In this document: piece by piece, positions 57,834 to 64,000 of the stretch
Layout of the letters: each line of letters starts with the position of its first letter
Position numbering within the stretch: the first letter of the stretch is position 1
Assembly: GCA_016722945.1 (NCBI GenBank)
Contig: JAEQMT010000010.1
Location: 327,765 to 391,764, forward strand
Direction of reading: 5' to 3'
Length of the DNA: 64,000 bases
Origin: Desulfofustis sp. PB-SRB1
GTDB lineage: Bacteria > Desulfobacterota > Desulfobulbia > Desulfobulbales > Desulfocapsaceae
Notes under the pieces: generated by a model
What the model was told of the DNA's origin: nothing
The model's database searches: none
What the model saw: the letters and a program-made list of their open reading frames with translations, nothing else
Translations under genes and position numbers: made by a program

Positions 57834-59039
57834 TTAAGAGGTTGTCGGGTTATCGGCCAGAACCGCCGCACCGATACGTTTGCCCAGCTCGACGCAGCCG
57901 GCCAGATCATCGTGGGTTGGGACGAATTTAACGCGGATACCCTCATCGATGATATCGAGTTTCATCTCGCTCATCGCCTCGTTCAGCATCTTTACCGATT
58001 CGCCGCTCCACCCGTAGGAACCGAAGGCGGCGCCGATCTTGTTCTGCGGTTTCAATCCCCGCATATAGGAGAGAAAACCCGCCATATAGGGCAACAACCC
58101 GTTGTTGAGGGTAGAACTGCCCAGCACCAGGGCCCTCGCGGTGAGCACCCTGGTCATGATATCGGAGTGGTGGTTCACCTTCAGATTGATCAGATCCACC
58201 GGTACCCCGCACGATTCGATGCCCGAGGCAACCGCCTTTGCCATGGCCTCGGTGGAGCGCCACATGGTCTCGTAGATGACCAGGGCCCGTTGCTCGCTCT
58301 CATGGCTGCTCCACGACTCATAGCTGGCAATGATCTTGTCGATATGAGAGCGCCAGATAACCCCGTGATCCGGGGCCACCATCTTGATGTCCAGATCCAT
58401 CTGCTGTATCTGGGCAAGGAGTTTTTTCACCAATGGGGAATAGAGATAGAGGATATTGGCGTAATACTTCGCCGCCTGGGTCATGACCCGGCCAAGATCC
58501 ACCTGATCGTCGAATCGCTCACTGGTCGCCAGGTGCTGGCCAAAGGCGTCGCTGGTGAAGAGGATCCCGTCTTCCTTGCAGAAGGTGAACATGGAGTCGG
58601 GCCAGTGCAGCATGCGTGTTTCGATAAAGCTCAAGGTGCGCTCGCCCAGTGATATTTCATCGCCGGTTTTGACCACCTCGTAGGGCCAGTCGGTATGATG
58701 AAAATGGTCCATCAGCGACTTTTTGCCCATGGCTGAGCAGATCAGTTTTTCCGGTTTGATGATCTCCATGGCCGCGGCCAGTGAGCCGGAGTGATCGAAT
58801 TCGGCATGGTTGACCACGATGTAGTCGATCTTCGCCGGATCGATGAGGCGGCGAATCCGGTGCATCATATCGTGCTGATGGGTATGCTTGACCGTGTCCA
58901 CCAGAGTTATCTTTTCATCGATGATAAGAAAGGCGTTGTAACTGGTTCCTTCCAGGGTCGAATAGCCGTGAAAATCGCGGACGTCCCAATCCACCGCGCC
59001 CACCCAGTGGATGCCCTGAGCTATTTCATGCATGTTCAT
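57834..59039 (-). CDS. A-type flavoprotein / flavodiiron protein
   Basis: 401 residues. The N-terminal metallo-beta-lactamase-like domain carries the di-iron motif NHAEFDHSG (His78, Glu80, Asp82, His83), with further ligands in MLHWPDSM and TSDAFGQH. The C-terminal flavodoxin domain (from about 250) has IYETMWRSTEAMAKAVASGI, the FMN phosphate loop, and GSSTLNNGLLP. Such proteins reduce O2 to water or NO to N2O with electrons from rubredoxin or ferredoxin. First gene of a minus-strand operon with good ribosome binding site (TTGGAGCAGAA). Confidence 0.93.
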   Translation of the reverse strand: MNMHEIAQGIHWVGAVDWDVRDFHGYSTLEGTSYNAFLIIDEKITLVDTVKHTHQHDMMHRIRRLIDPAKIDYIVVNHAEFDHSGSLAAAMEIIKPEKLICSAMGKKSLMDHFHHTDWPYEVVKTGDEISLGERTLSFIETRMLHWPDSMFTFCKEDGILFTSDAFGQHLATSERFDDQVDLGRVMTQAAKYYANILYLYSPLVKKLLAQIQQMDLDIKMVAPDHGVIWRSHIDKIIASYESWSSHESEQRALVIYETMWRSTEAMAKAVASGIESCGVPVDLINLKVNHHSDIMTRVLTARALVLGSSTLNNGLLPYMAGFLSYMRGLKPQNKIGAAFGSYGWSGESVKMLNEAMSEMKLDIIDEGIRVKFVPTHDDLAGCVELGKRIGAAVLADNPTTS

Positions 59040-59267
59040 TTCTGCTCCAATGCTGATGTGTGGTAAAATTGTCCGTCACGAATTACAAGTTCTGCTGAGC
59101 GCGGCAAATGGTTGTATAATGCCGCGGACTCGATACCCTTATAACTATAATGCGGTTTTTCACCATGGCGCAAGGAATTAGCTGATCCTGATCGGTCCAT
59201 CGAAATACAATGACCCATAATTGCAAGCTGATAAAGGTGCAGTCAAAACAGATGGAAAGTAAGAACG

Positions 59268-59480
59268 GTGACACAAAAAACTAAGCGGTGGCCGGTGATC
59301 GATCTGGGCGCCTGCGTCAAATGCGGCGGCTGTATCGAAGTTGCGCCGGAGGTGTTTTTTTACAACGAGGCGGGCGACTATTTTGAGGTGGCCGAGCTTC
59401 GCTCTTACGATATCGAGCTGGTGGATGAGGCCATCAAGCTGTGTCCCGCTGATTGCATCGGGTGGGAGGGAGAACCATGA
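59268..59480 (+). CDS. single-cluster 4Fe-4S ferredoxin
   Basis: 70 residues from a GTG at 59268. The cluster cysteines are in ACVKCGGCIEVAPEV and the distant LCPADCIGW. The spacing CxxCGxC...CP is that of Desulfovibrio/Thermotoga-type one-cluster ferredoxins, although one expected cysteine of the first motif is replaced (IEVAP rather than CxxxCP is also usual in this subtype). It overlaps the DUF547 start by the ATGA arrangement. Confidence 0.85.
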   Translation: MTQKTKRWPVIDLGACVKCGGCIEVAPEVFFYNEAGDYFEVAELRSYDIELVDEAIKLCPADCIGWEGEP

Positions 59481-60232
59481 ACCGAATGCTGCTCTGGATA
59501 TGTTTGGCGGCATCTGTGGTCGGTGCCTCCATCGCCTTCGGCAGCGAGCTTCATGATGGATGGGATCGACTGCTCGGCAAACACGTGCGGGGAGGTCTTG
59601 TGGATTACCAGGGGTTCAAGGCGGATGAAGCGATGCTTGACACCTATTTGGAATTGCTCGACCGGACCGATCCGCACACCCTGAGCAGTGACGGCCGGCT
59701 GGCTCTGTATTTAAACGCTTACAACGCCTATACCGTCAAACTGATCCTCGATCACTTTAAAGAGGGGGTACCACCACCCTCTATCCGCGATATCGGCGGG
59801 TTATTCAAAGGCCCGTGGGATATGGAAATTGTTCATATCGGCGGCAGGACCTATACCCTGGACAACATAGAGCATGATATCATCCGGGTGGAATTTGATG
59901 AACCGCGCATTCATATGGCAGTCAACTGCGCCTCCATCAGTTGCCCGCCGCTGCTTGCTCAGGCATATCGGGAAGAATATCTTGAAAGCCAGCTCGAAGA
60001 AGCGACTCGCGCGTTTTTAGATGATCCCGACCGTAACTATCTTGCCGGCGACACCCTGTATGTAAGCAGGATATTTAAGTGGTACGGGGAGGATTTTGCG
60101 GACGATCCCGTCCAGTTCTTCAGAAAACATGCGGGTGAAGATCTGCGCCGCGGACTTGAAGCCGGCAAAGAGCAGATCACGGTCAAGTATCTCAGCTATG
60201 ATTGGTCCCTTAATGATATTAGCACGCAATAG
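59477..60232 (+). CDS. DUF547-domain secreted protein
   Basis: 251 residues from the ATG at 59477, overlapping the ferredoxin stop codon. The Sec signal is [23 protein letters not shown]. The DUF547 core includes [45 protein letters not shown] and [21 protein letters not shown], the most conserved part of the family. Function unknown; the N-cys-C segment suggests a cysteine-dependent hydrolase or transpeptidase fold. Located in the periplasm by its signal peptide. Confidence 0.88.
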   Translation: MNRMLLWICLAASVVGASIAFGSELHDGWDRLLGKHVRGGLVDYQGFKADEAMLDTYLELLDRTDPHTLSSDGRLALYLNAYNAYTVKLILDHFKEGVPPPSIRDIGGLFKGPWDMEIVHIGGRTYTLDNIEHDIIRVEFDEPRIHMAVNCASISCPPLLAQAYREEYLESQLEEATRAFLDDPDRNYLAGDTLYVSRIFKWYGEDFADDPVQFFRKHAGEDLRRGLEAGKEQITVKYLSYDWSLNDISTQ

Positions 60233-60237
60233 GCATA

Positions 60238-61182
60238 ATGGCCGATAAGACACGCACACAAAGCGGGAACACGGCTGCCTCACTTCCCGCTATCACCATT
60301 TACACCGATGGCGCCTGCAGCCCCAACCCCGGCCCCGGCGGTTGGGGCGCGGTGCTCCTGCAACACAATAAAAAGATCAAGGAACTATCGGGTTCAGCAC
60401 CGCAATCCACCAATAACAAAATGGAGCTTACCGCCGCCATCAAGGCTCTGGCGTACCTCGATCAAGGCCATGCGGTTGCCCTCTATACCGATTCACAATA
60501 TCTGCGCAACGGCATCACCCGCTGGATCAGCGGGTGGCTGCGCAACGGCTGGCGAACCGCGGACCGCACCCCGGTGAAAAACGCTGAATTGTGGCAGGAG
60601 CTGCTCATCGAGATTGAGCGGCATGAGATCCAGTGGCATTGGGTGCGCGGTCACGGTGCCGACAAATGGAACAACCGTGCCGATGAACTGGCGGTGGCCG
60701 CCCGCGGACGGGTGCATGCACCACCTGCTTCGGGCAATGATTCCGTGCCGACCGATGCGATCCATCTCTACACCGGGGTGAGTTGCCGGCAGAGTGCCGG
60801 CAGCGGGGGTTGGGCATCCATCTTATCCTGGCGCGATCATGTTAAACTGATGGGAGAGCATCGCGATGATCACACCGCCAATCAGCTCTACCTGTGCTCT
60901 GTTATTGCCGGTCTGCAATCGCTGCGAAGGCGGGCGCCGGTTCTGGTTCATACCTTTTCCGGCTATCTGTACGACGGCGCCACTACCTGGCTGGCCGGCT
61001 GGCGGGAACGCAAGTGGCGGACAAAAGAGGGGACTCCGGTCAGCAACCGGGAATTGTGGCAACAGATCGCTCAGTTCAAGAACGAGATGGATATTTACTT
61101 TGTCCGGGAATCACGGGACGACCCACCCTGTTTGTTGCTGGAAGCCAAGGAACTGGCCCGTGAATATGAACGGGAGCAATAG
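60238..61182 (+). CDS. rnhA: ribonuclease HI with a second, degenerate RNase H domain
   Basis: 314 residues, about twice the usual RNase HI. Domain 1 (18-155) is complete, with catalytic acids Asp24, Glu63, Asp85 and Asp149 and His139 in VRGHGA. Domain 2 (about 173-300) repeats the pattern: [73 protein letters not shown]. Gly180, Tyr218 and Phe240 replace the first three catalytic acids, so it should be inactive and may bind nucleic acid or proteins. Six bases separate it from uvrB, so it is co-expressed with repair functions. Symbol given for the active N-terminal domain. Confidence 0.88.
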   Translation: MADKTRTQSGNTAASLPAITIYTDGACSPNPGPGGWGAVLLQHNKKIKELSGSAPQSTNNKMELTAAIKALAYLDQGHAVALYTDSQYLRNGITRWISGWLRNGWRTADRTPVKNAELWQELLIEIERHEIQWHWVRGHGADKWNNRADELAVAARGRVHAPPASGNDSVPTDAIHLYTGVSCRQSAGSGGWASILSWRDHVKLMGEHRDDHTANQLYLCSVIAGLQSLRRRAPVLVHTFSGYLYDGATTWLAGWRERKWRTKEGTPVSNRELWQQIAQFKNEMDIYFVRESRDDPPCLLLEAKELAREYEREQ

Positions 61183-61187
61183 GTAGG

Positions 61188-63206
61188 ATGGCCGAGCGAG
61201 CCTTTACCATGGTCAGCCCGTATCAACCGGCCGGTGACCAGCCCGCGGCTATTGAGAAACTTTCGGAGGCTATCGAGCGCGGCGAGCACAGCCAGATTCT
61301 GCTTGGCGTCACCGGCTCCGGGAAGACATTCACGATGGCCGGCGTTGTCCAGCAGGTGCAGCGTCCTACCCTGGTTATTGCCCCCAACAAGATTCTCGCC
61401 GCCCAGCTCTTTGCCGAATTCAAGGAGCTGTTTCCCGACAATGCGGTGGAATATTTCGTCTCATATTATGACTACTACCAGCCTGAGGCTTATATCCCGC
61501 AGTCAGATACCTACATCGAAAAAGATTCCTCCATCAACGACGCCATCGACAAGATGCGCCACTCCGCCACCCGGTCTCTGCTGACCAGGCGCGACGTGCT
61601 CATCGTCGCCTCGGTTTCCTGCATCTACGGGCTGGGTTCACCGGACGAGTATCGCAACATGCATCTTTTTTTACGGCGCGGTGAAGACTACCCGCTGGAA
61701 GAGGTGCAGCGGCGCCTGGTTTTCATGCAGTATGAGCGCAACGATATGTCGTTTCACCGCTCCACCTTTCGGGTGCGCGGCGATGTGATAGACATCTTCC
61801 CAGCCCATGAGGAGGAGCGTGCCGTCCGCGTCGAGTTTTTCGGTGATACGGTGGAGTCGATCACGGTCATCGATTCCCTGCGCGGGGTGGTGCTGGAAAC
61901 CCTCGATGAATATACGGTATTTCCCGGCTCCCACTTTGTTACTTCGAAGGAACGGATGCATATTGCCCAGCGCACCATCAAGGAAGAACTGCGCCACCGT
62001 CTGGAGCTGCTCTTCTCCGAGAACCGGCTTCTCGAGCATCAGCGGCTGGAACAGCGCACCATGTTTGATCTGGAAATGATGCAGGAACTGGGCTATTGTA
62101 ACGGCATCGAAAATTACAGCCGTCACCTGACCGGCAAGGCGCCGGGCATGCCGCCTCCCAACCTGCTCGATTATTTTCCCGATGATTACCTGCTCTTTAT
62201 CGATGAGAGTCATATCGGCGTCCCCCAGCTCAACGGGATGTACAACGGTGATCGCTCCCGCAAACAGACCCTGGTGAATTACGGTTTTCGGCTACCCTCG
62301 GCGCTGGACAACCGGCCGCTGCGGTTCGATGAATTTGAGCAGCGTATCAATCAGGTGGTATACGTCTCGGCAACGCCCGGCCCCTATGAGCTGGAAAAGG
62401 CCGATGGGCGTATCGTCGAGCAGGTGATCCGGCCCACCGGGCTGGTGGACCCGCGGATCGAGGTGCGGCCGGCGTCCAACCAGGTGGATGATCTGCTCCA
62501 TGAGATCAGGGTAAGAACGGAGCGCGACGAGGCGGTGCTGGTGACGACGCTCACCAAACGCATGGCGGAAGATCTGACCGAGTATTATGAAAGCCTTGGC
62601 GTCAAGGTCCGCTACCTCCACTCAGATATCAAGACCCTGGAGCGGGTTGAACTGGTTCGGGATCTGCGAAACGGTGAGTTCAACGTGCTCATCGGCATCA
62701 ATCTGCTGCGTGAGGGGCTCGATATTCCCGAGGTGTCACTGGTGGCCGTGCTCGATGCCGACAAGGAAGGGTTTTTGCGCTCGGAGCGCTCCCTTATCCA
62801 GACCTGCGGCCGGGCCGCCCGCAATGTCGGGGGCATGGTGATCATGTATGCCGATGAAATCACCGGCTCCATGCAGCGTACCATCGATGAAACCGAGCGG
62901 CGGCGAACCCTGCAGGAGCAATTCAACAGGGAACACGGGGTAGTGCCGCAGACGGTCAATTCCCCGGTCAAGGATACCCTGCGCCGCTACCTCAAAGATG
63001 TCGGCTACCAGTTCAAGGATGAGGAAGCGGTCCCGATTGTCGCCGAGATCGAGCAGCAGTACGGCTCGGTGGCCGAACTGGAAAAAGCCATCAAGAAACT
63101 TGAGAAAGAGATGCACGCCGCTGCCCGGGAGCTGGCCTTTGAACACGCCGCCGAGCTTCGCGACCGAATCAAGGCGATGCGGAGGCTGGAGATCGAACTG
63201 GGATGA
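61188..63206 (+). CDS. uvrB: UvrABC excinuclease subunit B
   Basis: 672 residues, full length. Walker [14 protein letters not shown] near residue 40, the beta-hairpin [26 protein letters not shown] that opens DNA, helicase motifs with [33 protein letters not shown] and [43 protein letters not shown], and the C-terminal UvrC-binding coiled coil ([33 protein letters not shown]). It loads on DNA lesions with UvrA and positions UvrC. It overlaps the acyltransferase gene by 4 bases. Confidence 0.97.
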   Translation: MAERAFTMVSPYQPAGDQPAAIEKLSEAIERGEHSQILLGVTGSGKTFTMAGVVQQVQRPTLVIAPNKILAAQLFAEFKELFPDNAVEYFVSYYDYYQPEAYIPQSDTYIEKDSSINDAIDKMRHSATRSLLTRRDVLIVASVSCIYGLGSPDEYRNMHLFLRRGEDYPLEEVQRRLVFMQYERNDMSFHRSTFRVRGDVIDIFPAHEEERAVRVEFFGDTVESITVIDSLRGVVLETLDEYTVFPGSHFVTSKERMHIAQRTIKEELRHRLELLFSENRLLEHQRLEQRTMFDLEMMQELGYCNGIENYSRHLTGKAPGMPPPNLLDYFPDDYLLFIDESHIGVPQLNGMYNGDRSRKQTLVNYGFRLPSALDNRPLRFDEFEQRINQVVYVSATPGPYELEKADGRIVEQVIRPTGLVDPRIEVRPASNQVDDLLHEIRVRTERDEAVLVTTLTKRMAEDLTEYYESLGVKVRYLHSDIKTLERVELVRDLRNGEFNVLIGINLLREGLDIPEVSLVAVLDADKEGFLRSERSLIQTCGRAARNVGGMVIMYADEITGSMQRTIDETERRRTLQEQFNREHGVVPQTVNSPVKDTLRRYLKDVGYQFKDEEAVPIVAEIEQQYGSVAELEKAIKKLEKEMHAAARELAFEHAAELRDRIKAMRRLEIELG

Positions 63207-63877
63207 AGCACGGCGGGCTCAGTCACCGGATAGCCATTGGCGTGGTGCCGTTGGTCATGGCCTGGCTGATGCGGGCATGGTTTGTTACCTGTCGCGTCAC
63301 CGAACATGGCGGTGAGCATCGCCCCCGTATCGAGGCCTCCGGCAATCCGGCGATTGCCCTGTTCTGGCACTACAGCCTGGTGTATGTGTTTTACTATCTG
63401 CGTCGTTATTCGGCGGCTGTTTTAGTGAGTGCCAGCGAGGATGGTGATTATATCGCCGAACTGGCCCACCATCTTGATTTCGAGACCGTGCGCGGATCGC
63501 GCAATCGTGGCGGTCTAAGCGCCCTCAGGGGGCTGATTCGCGTCATGCGGAGTGGCAAGCATGCGGGTATCGTGGCCGACGGCTCGCAGGGGCCGCCTCG
63601 AATCCTGCAGGCCGGCGCGGTAATGCTGGCCTCCCAAACCGGGGCGCCGATTGTGCCCATGGCGTGGTCGGCCTCGCGCTGTCTGGTCTTTTCATCCTGG
63701 GATCGAACCGCCATCCCCCTGCCGTTTTCCCGTATATCGTTTTTCTTCGGTGAACCACTTTTTGTACCGCCCAATCTCGACGCCGAGGGCATCGAGCAAT
63801 ACCGCATTACCATCGAACATGCCCTCAATACCCTATACGAAGAGGCATGGCGAGAGCAGGGCAAAGAAGCTCATTAG
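63203..63877 (+). CDS. DUF374/LpxL-like lysophospholipid acyltransferase family protein
   Basis: 224 residues overlapping the uvrB stop codon. The N-terminal hydrophobic segment ([20 protein letters not shown]) anchors it. The acyltransferase site is [10 protein letters not shown] with a His, followed by [21 protein letters not shown](R)NRGG and [33 protein letters not shown], the conserved DUF374 pattern of a glycerol-3-phosphate/lysophospholipid acyltransferase fold. Its job in lipid A or phospholipid synthesis is inferred. The 3' end overlaps the convergent gene by 4 bases. Confidence 0.87.
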   Translation: MKHGGLSHRIAIGVVPLVMAWLMRAWFVTCRVTEHGGEHRPRIEASGNPAIALFWHYSLVYVFYYLRRYSAAVLVSASEDGDYIAELAHHLDFETVRGSRNRGGLSALRGLIRVMRSGKHAGIVADGSQGPPRILQAGAVMLASQTGAPIVPMAWSASRCLVFSSWDRTAIPLPFSRISFFFGEPLFVPPNLDAEGIEQYRITIEHALNTLYEEAWREQGKEAH

Positions 63878-64000
63878 AGGGAGATGATGATATCGTCAAG
63901 CGACCGCTTCGGCACATGATGGGTCTGCTTTTCATCACGCCAATAGCGGATATCGTTGTTACTGATTGTTTCGATGACCACCGTTTCGACCGGATATCCC
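63874..64000 (-). CDS. C-terminal part of a probable nitroreductase-family flavoprotein (cut by the window end)
   Basis: From the window end the minus strand reads GYPVETVVIETI, then YWRDEKQTHHVPKR and SLDDIIISL, then TAA at 63874-63876. A GYP motif followed by a variable linker and an H-x-PKR-x-LDDII terminus is what I know from nitroreductases of anaerobic Deltaproteobacteria. Only about 41 residues are visible and no flavin-binding motif is included, so the family call is tentative. Confidence 0.55.
   Translation of the reverse strand, partial: GYPVETVVIETISNNDIRYWRDEKQTHHVPKRSLDDIIISL

Overview
The window looks like chromosomal DNA of an anaerobic, sulfur-cycling Desulfobacterota bacterium, most likely of the Desulfobulbales (inference). 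The support is a Tat-exported FeS protein and triheme cytochrome c next to two NrfD membrane proteins, many ferredoxins, a flavodiiron protein, rhodanese and persulfide-dioxygenase-like enzymes, a candidate selenoprotein and a complete rimP-nusA-infB-rbfA-nrnA-truB-rpsO-pnp operon. Nearly all of it is coding. I see no rRNA, CRISPR array, prophage or complete insertion sequence. There is one tRNA (Gly, anticodon CCC).

Layout. 0-9 kb: small unknown genes, thioredoxin reductase, a methylmalonate-semialdehyde-type dehydrogenase, an AEC transporter, an outer-membrane-type protein, a sigma-54 activator, and a DUF218 gene split by a frameshift at an A_AAA_AAG heptamer. 9.5-14 kb (minus strand): a glycine betaine/proline ABC importer (proVWX) with a MarR regulator and a thioesterase. 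14-17.3 kb: a SelD-associated type FAD oxidoreductase, a small CxxC protein, corrinoid adenosyltransferase and an EamA exporter, followed by a perfect 30-bp inverted repeat. 17.6-23.8 kb: a redox locus with a Tat ferredoxin, a triheme cytochrome, and two copies of the module small membrane protein - NrfD - MerR regulator. A consensus sigma-54 promoter and GGGCGC-N5-GCGCCC dyads lie in its intergenic regions. 24-31 kb: a lone acetolactate synthase small subunit, a YnjBCD-like ABC system with a kinase-like protein, a patatin and a YHS-domain protein. 31-34.5 kb: a TVP38/disulfide-reductase fusion, a zinc-ribbon membrane protein, a decayed cupin/Pmp3 chimera and the tRNA. 34.5-45.6 kb: the translation/RNA operon, continuing into dut and a metallo-hydrolase. 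45.7-53 kb: a permease-like protein, a rhodanese with an in-frame TGA and SECIS-like hairpin, a trans-sulfuration enzyme, a MarC remnant, an amine oxidase-like protein, a uracil-DNA glycosylase and an exchanger-like protein. 53-64 kb: a CBS protein, a minus-strand operon for oxygen/sulfur handling (flavodiiron protein, rhodanese-persulfide dioxygenase, methyltransferase, ferredoxin), then ferredoxin, DUF547, a tandem RNase H protein, uvrB and an acyltransferase. The window ends inside a probable nitroreductase.

Themes. Redox and sulfur chemistry recur: an NrfD-type quinone-linked electron module with duplicated regulators, a probable seleno-rhodanese, and oxygen detoxification paired with persulfide chemistry. 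Several families of short dispersed repeats sit between genes: dRS3-like ATTCCC-N8-GGGAAT palindromes, a 17-20 bp inverted element, a REP-like palindrome and a TCAAAA-type repeat. These suggest a genome shaped by small non-autonomous elements. Family assignments come from reading motifs and overall sequence and were not checked by a database search.
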